From: JABIRQ01 sp963583595
GTDB taxonomy: Bacteria > Pseudomonadota > Alphaproteobacteria > CADEGL01
DNA: 9,238 nucleotides
Assembly: GCA_963583595.1 (NCBI GenBank)
Contig: CAUZWC010000112.1
Location: 1-9,238, forward strand
Direction: 5' to 3'
This document shows, one piece after another, positions 1 to 6,087 of the stretch. Both the position numbers and the translations under genes were made by a program. The notes beneath the pieces are model-generated. The model did no database searches and was not told the origin of the DNA. It worked only from the letters and a program-made list of their open reading frames with translations. Each line of letters opens with the position of its first letter. Position 1 is the first letter of the stretch.

Positions 1-396
1 CGGCTGATGGTCGGCTCGCTCGGCTATCTGCCGCGCGCCAATCACAAACGCACCAGCGCCTGGGTCAATCGGATGCGGCACCGCATGTTCCCGCAGCTCG
101 ACGGCATGCCCTGGCGCTTTCAATGGGCCGGCACGCTCGGCTTTACCCCGGATCATATCCCGCGCCTGCACGAGCCGGCGCAGAACCTCTATATGACTTT
201 GGGCTACAACGGTCGGGGCATCGCTCCCGGCACGTTCTGGGGCCAGCATCTTTCCGAACGCATCGCGGACGGCAAGCCGGCGGCGGATATGCCGCTGCCC
301 TCGACGCCCGTCCGGCCGATCAAGAACCGGACCCTGTGGCAAGCCTTCTACGAATCGGCCTTCAGCGCCTACCGCCTGCGCAACCTTCTCGAATAG
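1..396 (+). CDS. FAD-dependent oxidoreductase (DAO/DadA-PuuB family), 3' end only
   Basis: The reading frame is open from the first base and ends at a TAG, giving the last 131 residues of a protein whose N-terminus lies outside the window. It matches the C-terminal part of the DAO fold of FAD-dependent amine or amino-acid oxidases (COG0665, DadA/PuuB-like). Visible features are a Phe-Pro-Gln-Leu segment, a W-A-G-T-L-G-F-T-P-D-H-I-P stretch that forms part of the flavin/substrate region, and the closing G-Y-N-G-R-G motif near residue 72, which in this family lines the FAD site. The same pattern recurs in the next gene (W-T-G-W..T-A-D-H-L-P, then G-Y-Q-G-R-G), so the two are paralogues. The next gene starts 11 bp downstream on the same strand, so the two are probably co-transcribed. 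Substrate unknown; a deaminating or demethylating oxidation of an amine or amino acid is the family expectation. Confidence 0.85.
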   Translation, partial: RLMVGSLGYLPRANHKRTSAWVNRMRHRMFPQLDGMPWRFQWAGTLGFTPDHIPRLHEPAQNLYMTLGYNGRGIAPGTFWGQHLSERIADGKPAADMPLPSTPVRPIKNRTLWQAFYESAFSAYRLRNLLE

Positions 397-407
397 GCCC
401 TCGCGGG

Positions 408-1715
408 ATGAGCGACCATCAGGATCTCGCCCACGCCTTGTGGTCCGGGACGAGCGCCGAGCCGCCCGTCGATTGCCCGCCCCTGGAGGGCGACCGGCAT
501 GCCGACGTCGCCATCGTCGGGGGCGGCTATACCGGACTCTCGACCGCGCTCCACCTCAAAGAGATGGGCGCCGACGCGGTCGTCCTGGAAGCGCGCGAAC
601 CCGGCTGGGGCGCTTCGGGCCGGAATGTCGGCCAGGTGATCGCCGGCCTCAAATACGAGCCTGTGACCTTGGAACGGATGTATGGCGCCGAGATCGGCGG
701 CCATATGTGGCGTGTCGGCGGCGGCGGTCCCGACATGCTCTACGACCTTATCCGGCGCTTCGACATCCGCTGCGAACTAGTCAATGCCGGCTGGATCCAG
801 CCGGCGGTGGGCGAGCGCGGCCTTCGCACGGTCGCGATGCGGGCGGAACAATGGGCCGAGCGCGGCGTGGATTGCGGACTCCTGAGCCGGGACAAGGTCG
901 CGGAAATGACCGGGGTCACCGGCTATGACGGCGGCTGGATCGACCGGCGCGGCGGCAGCCTTCAGCCCCTGGCCCTCGTCCGCGGCATGGCCCGCGCCTG
1001 CCTCGGCCTGGGGGTCGCGATCCATGGCAACTCGCCGGTCGCCTCCCTGACACGCGACGGCGCGAGCTGGCGCGTAGCGACCGCGGGCGGAACCGTGGTC
1101 GCGGAGTCGGTGGTGCTCGCCACGAATGCCTATGACACCGGTCTCTGGCCCGGTCTCGGGCGCAGCATCGTGCCCGTTCGACCGGTCTTGATCGCCAGCA
1201 GGCCGCTCTCACCCAATCTGCGGGGCTCTATCCTGCCCGGCGGCGAGGTCGAATCCGACACCAAGCGATTGCTGACCTATTTTCGTTTCGATGCCCAGGG
1301 CCATTTGATCATGGGCGGGCGCGGCGCCTTGGGTCATGCGCCCTCGCCCCGGCTTTACGACCAGTTGCGTGTCGATGCCGGCAAACGGTTTCCCCAGATC
1401 GAAGCGGATGCCTGGCAGCATGCCTGGACAGGCTGGATCGCCATGACAGCCGACCATCTGCCCCATCTGCACAATCCCGCGCCCGGGCTATGGGCAGCAC
1501 TCGGCTATCAGGGACGCGGCGTCGCTCTGGCGACCGCGATGGGCCGCGAACTGGCCTTGCGGATGCGGGGCGGCGAAGCCGGCCGCGAGGCTTGGCCCGT
1601 CACCGATCTACGTCCCCTGCCCTTCCACGGATTGCGCCGCCCGGTCCTGTCGGCCATGCGCACCGCCTGGCGGTTCCTCGACCGGCTGGAAACTAGATCA
1701 GCTCCCGCATCCTGA
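408..1715 (+). CDS. FAD-dependent oxidoreductase (DAO/DadA-PuuB family)
   Basis: A complete 435-residue protein of usual length for the COG0665 family, which oxidises the C-N bond of amines or amino acids using FAD and O2 or a quinone. The ADP-binding Rossmann motif G-G-G-Y-T-G sits at residues 38-43 with the acidic strand end (Glu61) about 18 residues later. It is followed by the G-A-S-G-R-N-V-G-Q segment (about 68-76) typical of PuuB/OrdL-like oxidases. The C-terminal FAD motif G-Y-Q-G-R-G is at about 366-371. ATG 408 was chosen because it lies 11 bp after the preceding stop and leaves the roughly 35 residues normally found before the Rossmann strand; upstream in-frame codons overlap the previous gene. 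No strong Shine-Dalgarno is visible, which fits coupling to the gene before it. The last 23 bp overlap the convergent pseudogene on the other strand. Substrate cannot be assigned from sequence; gamma-glutamylputrescine, sarcosine-like or D-amino-acid substrates are all possible. Confidence 0.9.
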   Translation: MSDHQDLAHALWSGTSAEPPVDCPPLEGDRHADVAIVGGGYTGLSTALHLKEMGADAVVLEAREPGWGASGRNVGQVIAGLKYEPVTLERMYGAEIGGHMWRVGGGGPDMLYDLIRRFDIRCELVNAGWIQPAVGERGLRTVAMRAEQWAERGVDCGLLSRDKVAEMTGVTGYDGGWIDRRGGSLQPLALVRGMARACLGLGVAIHGNSPVASLTRDGASWRVATAGGTVVAESVVLATNAYDTGLWPGLGRSIVPVRPVLIASRPLSPNLRGSILPGGEVESDTKRLLTYFRFDAQGHLIMGGRGALGHAPSPRLYDQLRVDAGKRFPQIEADAWQHAWTGWIAMTADHLPHLHNPAPGLWAALGYQGRGVALATAMGRELALRMRGGEAGREAWPVTDLRPLPFHGLRRPVLSAMRTAWRFLDRLETRSAPAS

Positions 1716-2083
1716 TCCAGGTCATCGCCAGAACCAGCATCGGCGTGCGCAACAAGCGGCCGCCGGGAAAGGCGGTACGGGGCAGCTTGGCAAGAGGTCG
1801 AAGCGGCCGGCCTGGCCGCCGATGGCCTCGGCGATCACCCGCCCGGCGATCCCGGTCAAGGCAACCCCGTGACCCGAGAAGCCCTGCGCGAAATAAGTGG
1901 TCGGCGAAAGCCGGCCGAGATGGGGCGTGCGCACCCGGCTGATGCCGACGAAGCCGCCCCAGACATAATCGATCCGCGCATCCGCCAATTGCGGGAAGAG
2001 ACTCACCATCTTGCGGCGATAGCGTTCCGCCGTGTTCGGCGCCGGCATCCACTGCATCACCCAGCAGGAACCGGCGGTTTGAC
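1693..2083 (-). pseudogene. Remnant of a third DAO-family FAD oxidoreductase (PuuB/OrdL-like C-terminus), truncated and frameshifted
   Basis: Only the last ~125 residues of a DAO-family oxidase remain. One frame encodes F-P-Q-L-A-D, D-Y-V-W-G-G and then A-Q-G-F-S-G-H-G-V-A, the classic C-terminal flavin-site motif of PuuB-like enzymes, down to G-R-F-D-L near 1796. The homology then continues in another frame with A-K-L-P-R-T-A-F-P-G-G-R-L-L-R-T-P and ends at TAG 1693. Loss of one base at about 1791-1793 joins the two halves exactly. At the 5' end, roughly 300 residues including the Rossmann domain are missing. A weak hint of the strand before the motif (R-R-F-L-L-G, near 2065-2080) is in yet another frame, suggesting a second indel. 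The 3' end overlaps the convergent intact oxidase by 23 bp, and the truncated 5' end lies against the tail of the DUF3137 gene, so a deletion probably fused the two. An assembly error could explain the frameshift but not the missing N-terminus. Confidence 0.8.
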
Positions 2084-3097
2084 GACTCCTACCCCGCCTC
2101 GCTCGGCCGCACCCCCATGAAGACAATCGATCACCCGGATCGGGATCGCGACCTCGGTGAGCAGCTGGCGGGCGTCGGTCTCCGACCGCAGGCCGGAGCG
2201 CCAGATCGAGCCGGGCTCGAAAAGATCGCGCTTGGTTGGCAGGGCGAGGCGGAAGATGCCCTCGGCGAAGGACGCGCCGAGGGGCGGTTCCTCATGGGCC
2301 TCGGCCAGGGCGACGAGATTGGCGCGGAAGGCCGGATTCATCAAACGCCAGGCCTCGACAGGATCGTCGCTATAGGTCTGGTAGCGCGCTTCGAAAGCGG
2401 GATCGTCGAAGCCAACCTTCTGGATGCAGTCGGCGTCCCCCGCCTCGCACAGCCCCGCGATGGCGTCCGCGACGAGGCCCCTGTCCGCGCTGATCAGGGT
2501 CCGACCGCCGAAAGGCACCGGCACCTGGACCTCGAACAGCAGGCCCTGGAAGACATTGTGCTGGCGACGCCCCGCACGGGCCGAATGGCGCGCGCGCAGC
2601 CGGGCCTCGACCATCCGGAAGCTCGTGCCCCGGTGATTCCCCTCGAACAGGTCCTCGGTATGGGCCTCCTCGTGATCCGCAACCAGCCCATAAGCGGAGA
2701 AGCGCCGCGTGTCCACCGCACCTTCGGGGTCGCGGGCGTAGCGCAGCCCGCCCAGGAAACGGCAGATCGGGCCGGCCAGCACCTCGCGCAGGGCGTCGCG
2801 ATGCGCCTTGCGCAGCCCGAACACCCAACGCCAACCCAGCGCGACGGCCGCCGCCAGAACGACGGCGGCTAGGGCCCCCATCGCCTCGACGGCTTGCAGC
2901 GACAGCCCCAGGATTGCGACGGCGACGAGAGCAACGGCAACACCCCCGAGGATCAGCGACCGGGTCCGGATCGCGCGCTGGCGGCGTTTGCGCTCGGCTT
3001 CCACCGTCTCGAGCCGCGGCGCGATCTCGGCCGCGAAGACGGCGGCGAAACCGTCCTCATGCGGCGCCTTTTCGGTGAAGCTTCCGTAGTTCGCCAT
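2057..3097 (-). CDS. DUF3137 domain-containing membrane protein
   Basis: A 346-residue protein recognisable as DUF3137, a family of unknown function. Residues 1-45 are soluble and charged. Two adjacent hydrophobic segments follow (about 48-67 and 72-94), then a long soluble domain. Family hallmarks in order are L-F-E-G-N-H-R-G-T-S-F (about 150-160), V-F-Q-G-L-L (182-187), G-R-T-L-I-S-A-D (198-205), and D-D-P-A-F-E-A-R-Y-Q-T-Y-S-D-D (231-245) followed by R-L-M-N-P-A-F. ATG 3097 is preferred over GTG 3106: a GAAGGG Shine-Dalgarno at 3108-3113 is 10 nt from the ATG but would be only 1 nt from the GTG. The last ~15 residues (Gly/Val/Pro-rich) lie at the presumed deletion junction with the DAO remnant, so the native C-terminus may have been replaced. 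It lies about 90 bp downstream of the second SDR on the same strand but has no obvious functional tie to it. Function unknown; an inner-membrane protein with a cytoplasmic domain is the likely topology. Confidence 0.82.
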   Translation of the reverse strand: MANYGSFTEKAPHEDGFAAVFAAEIAPRLETVEAERKRRQRAIRTRSLILGGVAVALVAVAILGLSLQAVEAMGALAAVVLAAAVALGWRWVFGLRKAHRDALREVLAGPICRFLGGLRYARDPEGAVDTRRFSAYGLVADHEEAHTEDLFEGNHRGTSFRMVEARLRARHSARAGRRQHNVFQGLLFEVQVPVPFGGRTLISADRGLVADAIAGLCEAGDADCIQKVGFDDPAFEARYQTYSDDPVEAWRLMNPAFRANLVALAEAHEEPPLGASFAEGIFRLALPTKRDLFEPGSIWRSGLRSETDARQLLTEVAIPIRVIDCLHGGAAERGGVGVVKPPVPAG

Positions 3098-3126
3098 TGC
3101 TGTCACGCCCTTCGCTTCGAATCACC

Positions 3127-3148
3127 CCTTTTCCACAGATCGAAAAGG
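3127..3148 (-). repeat. Short inverted repeat between SDR and DUF3137 genes
   Basis: CCTTTTC (3127-3133) and GAAAAGG (3142-3148) are perfect 7-bp inverted arms around an 8-nt loop. They lie in the gap between the stop of the upstream SDR and the DUF3137 start. The stem is only moderately stable, and no T-run follows on the minus strand, so it is a weak candidate for a terminator and could equally be a protein-binding site. Confidence 0.35.
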
Positions 3149-3188
3149 AATGCCCGAGCCGCAAGCGAAGCCGGCAGGCCCGCGCCAT

Positions 3189-3968
3189 TTACGCCGCCGT
3201 ATTGCCGCCGTCGTTCACGACGATGGAGCCGGTCATGTAGCTCGATTCGTCGCTCGCCAGGAAGCGAATGGCGCGGGCCTGTTCGATGGGGTCCGAGATG
3301 CGCCGCAGCGGAACCTTCTCGGCAATCGTGGCGAGCCCGCCCTCGACATCTCCGAAGCGGCTTTTGGCGCCGCTTTCCAGCATCGGCGTGCGCACCTCGC
3401 CGGGGCAGAGGCAGTTCACCCGGATGCCGTCGGCGGCATGGTCCAGGGCTAGGGAGCGCGTGAAGTTCACCACCGCGCCCTTGCTCGTGCCATAGGGGAT
3501 ATGGCCGCGCGCGCCGGCCACCCCCCATTCGGAGGAGATGTTGACGATGGCGCCGCCCTCGCCCTGCGCCGTCATCTGCCGGATCGCGGCGCGGGACAGG
3601 AAGAAGAGCGCATTGACGTTGATCGCCATCGCCTCCAGCCAATCGGCATCGGTCGTGTCCAGGATGCCGGTGCGGTGGATCACCCCCGCATTGTTGACCA
3701 GAATATCGAGTCGGCCGAAGCGTTCCACCGCCGCCGCGACCAGCCGATCGCAGAAGGCACTGTCGGTCGCGTCGCCAGCCAGGAACGCGGCCTCGCCGCC
3801 GCCATCCCCTGCCGCGCCGCGCGCTGCCTTCAAGCTCGCTTGGCCGCGCGCCTCGTCGCGTCCGGTCAGCATCACTTTCGCGCCGCTCTCCACGAACAAC
3901 CGCGCCGTCGCCGCCCCGATCCCCGAGGTCGCCCCGCTGATGATCGCCGTTTTGTTTTTCAGGGTCAT
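3189..3968 (-). CDS. SDR family NAD(P)-dependent oxidoreductase (distal paralogue)
   Basis: A 259-residue classical short-chain dehydrogenase/reductase, interconverting an alcohol and a ketone with NAD(P). Visible features are the nucleotide-binding S-G-A-T-S-G-I-G at 11-18 (Ser replacing the usual Thr), the N-N-A-G motif at 92-95, the active-site Asn118, the catalytic Ser145 within N-I-S-S-E-W-G, Tyr159 and Lys163 in Y-G-T-S-K, and the P-G motif at 189-190. The C-terminal S-Y-M-T-G-S..V-N-D-G-G is the standard family ending. Arg37 after the second beta strand (T-G-R-D) suggests NADP preference, as inference. ATG 3968 is chosen over GTG 3986 because a strong GAAGGAG Shine-Dalgarno lies 5 nt before it. 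The protein is closely similar along its length to the adjacent upstream SDR, so they arose by tandem duplication. Likely third gene of the mtnA operon. Substrate unknown. Confidence 0.9.
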   Translation of the reverse strand: MTLKNKTAIISGATSGIGAATARLFVESGAKVMLTGRDEARGQASLKAARGAAGDGGGEAAFLAGDATDSAFCDRLVAAAVERFGRLDILVNNAGVIHRTGILDTTDADWLEAMAINVNALFFLSRAAIRQMTAQGEGGAIVNISSEWGVAGARGHIPYGTSKGAVVNFTRSLALDHAADGIRVNCLCPGEVRTPMLESGAKSRFGDVEGGLATIAEKVPLRRISDPIEQARAIRFLASDESSYMTGSIVVNDGGNTAA

Positions 3969-3973
3969 GGTTT

Positions 3974-3980
3974 CTCCTTC
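3974..3980 (-). promoter_or_regulatory. Strong Shine-Dalgarno of the distal SDR
   Basis: On the minus strand GAAGGAG is followed by 5 nt and then ATG 3968. It decides the start in favour of ATG 3968, since the in-frame GTG at 3986 would place the ribosome site inside the coding sequence. Independent initiation here contrasts with the coupled start of the preceding SDR. Confidence 0.75.
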
Positions 3981-3982
3981 GC

Positions 3983-3999
3983 TCACGCCTCGGGCGTGA
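3983..3999 (-). repeat. Perfect 7-bp intercistronic hairpin between the two SDR genes
   Basis: TCACGCC (3983-3989) and GGCGTGA (3993-3999) form a perfect GC-rich stem with a 3-nt loop inside the 60-bp gap between the SDR genes. On the minus-strand transcript it ends only 2 nt before the Shine-Dalgarno of the distal SDR. There is no T-tract after it, so it is not a standard terminator. An mRNA-stabilising or translation-modulating element is possible. Confidence 0.5.
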
Positions 4000-4028
4000 C
4001 CCGTTGCCGTGGATGCCTTTTCTCACCC

Positions 4029-4796
4029 CTACCTCGCCGTGGTGCCGCCGTCGTTCGACAGCATCGCGCCGGTCATATAGCTCGACTCGTCGCTCGCCAG
4101 GAAGCAAATCGCCCGGGCCTGTTCGATGGGTTCGGACACGCGACCGAGCGGCACATACTGGCCCAGATAGGCCATCCCCTCCTCCAGAGTGGCGAATCGC
4201 TTGCGGAGCGAGGCCTCGACCATCGGCGTCAAGGTCACGCCAGGACACAGGCAGTTCGCGCGGATGCCTTCGCCGGCATGGTCCAGGGCGAGGGATCGCG
4301 TGAAATTCAGCAGCGCGCCCTTGGTCGTACCATAGGCGATATGGCCGGTCGCCCCGCCGACGCCCCAATCGGAAGAGACGTTGACGATCGACCCACCCTC
4401 GCCCTGGTCGCGCATCCGGCGCACGGCTGCGCGAGTCAGATAGAAGACCGCGTCCAGGTTGATCGCCATCGCCTCGCGCCACAGCGCGTCGGTTGCTTCT
4501 ACCACGGTGGCGGGCGGATAGATGCCGGCATTGTTGACCAGGATATCGAGGCGGCCGAAGCGTTCGACCGTCGCATCGACCAGACGGTCGCAGAACGCGC
4601 TCTCGACGATCTCCCCGGCCAGAAACTCGATCTCGCCCGGCAAGGCGCGCGCGCCGGCGGCAACTGCCCCGCCGCGGCCCTCGTTGCGCCCGGTGATCGT
4701 CACCTTCGCGCCGTCCTGGGCGAAAAGCAGGGCCGCCGCCTCGCCGATTCCCGACGTGCCGCCGGTGACGATCGCGACCTTGCCGGCGAGGCTCAT
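4029..4796 (-). CDS. SDR family NAD(P)-dependent oxidoreductase (proximal paralogue, coupled to mtnA)
   Basis: A 255-residue classical short-chain dehydrogenase/reductase. The cofactor motif T-G-G-T-S-G-I-G is at 11-18, N-N-A-G at 88-91, the active-site Asn at 113, catalytic Ser141 in N-V-S-S-D-W-G, and Tyr155/Lys159 in Y-G-T-T-K, followed by C-P-G at 184-186 and the closing S-Y-M-T-G..S-N-D-G-G. T-G-R-N at 35-38 places Arg where NADP-preferring members usually have a basic residue (inference). Its ATG overlaps the mtnA stop as ATGA, so the two are almost certainly translationally coupled and made in similar amounts. It differs from the downstream paralogue mainly in the segment after N-N-A-G and in the helix after T-P-M, regions that shape the substrate pocket, so the pair may act on different substrates or successive steps. 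Substrate not assignable; a sugar or polyol from MtnA-dependent salvage is a reasonable guess from context. Confidence 0.92.
   Translation of the reverse strand: MSLAGKVAIVTGGTSGIGEAAALLFAQDGAKVTITGRNEGRGGAVAAGARALPGEIEFLAGEIVESAFCDRLVDATVERFGRLDILVNNAGIYPPATVVEATDALWREAMAINLDAVFYLTRAAVRRMRDQGEGGSIVNVSSDWGVGGATGHIAYGTTKGALLNFTRSLALDHAGEGIRANCLCPGVTLTPMVEASLRKRFATLEEGMAYLGQYVPLGRVSEPIEQARAICFLASDESSYMTGAMLSNDGGTTAR
4793..4796 (-). promoter_or_regulatory. ATGA stop/start overlap coupling mtnA to SDR
   Basis: On the minus strand the ATG of the SDR (4796-4794) and the TGA of mtnA (4795-4793) share two bases. Such 4-bp overlaps are a standard sign of termination-reinitiation coupling within one transcript. 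Confidence 0.85.
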
Positions 4797-5896
4797 CCGG
4801 CCCGCCTTTCCCCACGCTCAGGATAGAGCGACAGCAGTCCGGCGCGCGAGGCTTCGCAAATGCCCCGCTCGGTGATCAGTCCAGTGACCAGCCGCGCCGG
4901 TGTGACGTCGAAGGCGTCGTTGCGCGCCGGGCTGCCCTCCGGCAGCAGGTGCACCCGTTCGATCCGGCCGTCCGCCGTCCGCCCGACGATCTCCGCGACC
5001 TCGGAGTCGGCGCGCTGTTCGATGGGAATGGCCATGCCATCCTCCAGCTCCCAGTCGATGGTCGAATGGGGCAGGCCGACATAGAAGGGCAGGCCGTTGT
5101 CATGGGCGGCCAGGGCCTTGAGATAGGTGCCGATCTTGTTGCACACATCGCCCGCCGCCGTGGTCCGGTCGGTGCCGGTGGCGACCATGTCCACTAACCC
5201 GCGCTGCATCAGATGGCCGCCGGCATTGTCGACGATCACCGTATGGGGCACGCCGTGGCGGCCCAGCTCCCAGGCGGTTAGGGAAGCGCCCTGGTTGCGC
5301 GGCCGGGTTTCGTCGACCCAGACATGAACCGGGATGCCCGCGTCATGGGCCTTGTAGATCGGCGCCGTCGCCGTGCCCCAATCGACCGTCGCGAGCCAGC
5401 CGGCATTGCAATGGGTCAGGATATTGACCGTCTCGCCGCCCTTCTTCTCGGCAATGGCCGCGATCAGGGGCAGGCCGTGATCGCCGATCGCCGCGCAGGT
5501 CGCGACGCTGTCCTCGCAGATCGCCGCCGCCTCGGCGAAGGCGGCCTCGGCCCGCGCGCCCGGCGGCAGGTCGGTTAGTGCCTCCCGCACCCGGCGCAGG
5601 CCCCAACGCAGATCGACCGCCGTGGGGCGGGTAGCATTGAGGAGTTCGTAGGCAGCCGCCAGATTTCCGTCCGAGGCATCCGCCACCATGGCGAGCGCGA
5701 GACCGTAGGCACCGGTCGCGCCGATCAGGGGCGCGCCACGCACCCACATGTCGCGGATCGCCACGGCCGCGTCCTCGACCGTTTCCAACCGGACGGTTTC
5801 GAAGGCATGGGGCAGCTTGGTCTGATCGATGATCTCGACCGCTCGCCCGTCGCCGGTCGGCCAGATGGTGCGATAGTGCCGTTCGCCCACTTTCAT
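4793..5896 (-). CDS. mtnA: S-methyl-5-thioribose-1-phosphate isomerase
   Basis: A 367-residue cytoplasmic enzyme of the eIF2B-alpha-like isomerase family. It converts 5-methylthioribose 1-phosphate to 5-methylthioribulose 1-phosphate in methionine salvage, and MtnA homologues can also act on 5-deoxyribose 1-phosphate. Key sequence signs are R-G-A-P-L-I-G at 53-59, T-H-C-N-A-G with Cys163, V-D-E-T-R-P-R-N-Q-G-A (about 194-204), and G-T-D-R-T-T-A-A-G-D with Asp243, then N-K-I-G-T-Y. Cys163 and Asp243 match the known catalytic pair of the Bacillus enzyme (Cys160/Asp240), both offset by three. Length is normal. ATG 5896 gives the standard M-K-V start of this clade; GAGAGGG lies about 13 nt upstream, a rather long spacing. 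It is the first gene of the minus-strand operon. No other methionine-salvage gene (mtnK, mtnP, mtnB, mtnC, mtnD) lies in the window; the partner genes here are two SDRs instead. Confidence 0.95.
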   Translation of the reverse strand: MKVGERHYRTIWPTGDGRAVEIIDQTKLPHAFETVRLETVEDAAVAIRDMWVRGAPLIGATGAYGLALAMVADASDGNLAAAYELLNATRPTAVDLRWGLRRVREALTDLPPGARAEAAFAEAAAICEDSVATCAAIGDHGLPLIAAIAEKKGGETVNILTHCNAGWLATVDWGTATAPIYKAHDAGIPVHVWVDETRPRNQGASLTAWELGRHGVPHTVIVDNAGGHLMQRGLVDMVATGTDRTTAAGDVCNKIGTYLKALAAHDNGLPFYVGLPHSTIDWELEDGMAIPIEQRADSEVAEIVGRTADGRIERVHLLPEGSPARNDAFDVTPARLVTGLITERGICEASRAGLLSLYPERGERRAG

Positions 5897-6026
5897 GGCG
5901 TGAGCCTAACCCTCTCGCCTGCCGCCATCAATTCGGACCCTGCCATGCACGCAGGGCGCTTGACGTCCACAGCGCAGTTGGGCCGGAATGCGTCCGCAAT
6001 CAAGAACCGCCTTCAATCTAGTCCCC

Positions 6027-6045
6027 GAAGGGAAAACTCACCATC
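6027..6045 (+). promoter_or_regulatory. Shine-Dalgarno-like site pointing to an ATC in place of a start codon
   Basis: GAAGGGA (6027-6033) is followed by 9 nt and then ATC at 6043, in frame with the TauE-like permease. The in-frame TAG at 6019-6021 closes the frame just upstream, and no ATG, GTG or TTG occurs before GTG 6088. The spacing would suit initiation at 6043, where other family members would be expected to begin. Whether ATC is used, or a start was lost by mutation or sequencing error, cannot be told. Confidence 0.35.
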
Positions 6046-6087
6046 CCGGACACTGAAATCCTGCTGCTCATCGCGGCCGCTTTCCTT

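Noticed and set aside
123..407. Upstream in-frame extension of the second FAD oxidase to 123
   Set aside because: It would overlap nearly 300 bp of the preceding oxidase in another frame; ATG 408 gives a normal family N-terminus.
2117..2872. A 251-codon plus-strand frame opposite DUF3137
   Set aside because: Antisense shadow; the minus-strand frame carries the full set of DUF3137 motifs.
3103..4815. A 570-codon open frame on the minus strand spanning both SDR genes
   Set aside because: It is an out-of-frame shadow of the two SDRs: arginine/glycine-rich composition, no domain, and both SDR frames carry complete catalytic motifs.
3501..4826. A 441-codon open frame on the plus strand opposite the SDR genes
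   Set aside because: Antisense shadow caused by high-GC codon bias; composition is unlike a folded protein and it has no recognisable motif.
5897..5960. TTGATG - 17 bp - TAGGCT as an mtnA promoter on the minus strand, and TTGACG (5960-5965) as a -35 for tauE
   Set aside because: The first would leave almost no leader and exclude the Shine-Dalgarno-like GAGAGGG; the second has no -10-like hexamer at 16-18 bp. Both are too weak to call.
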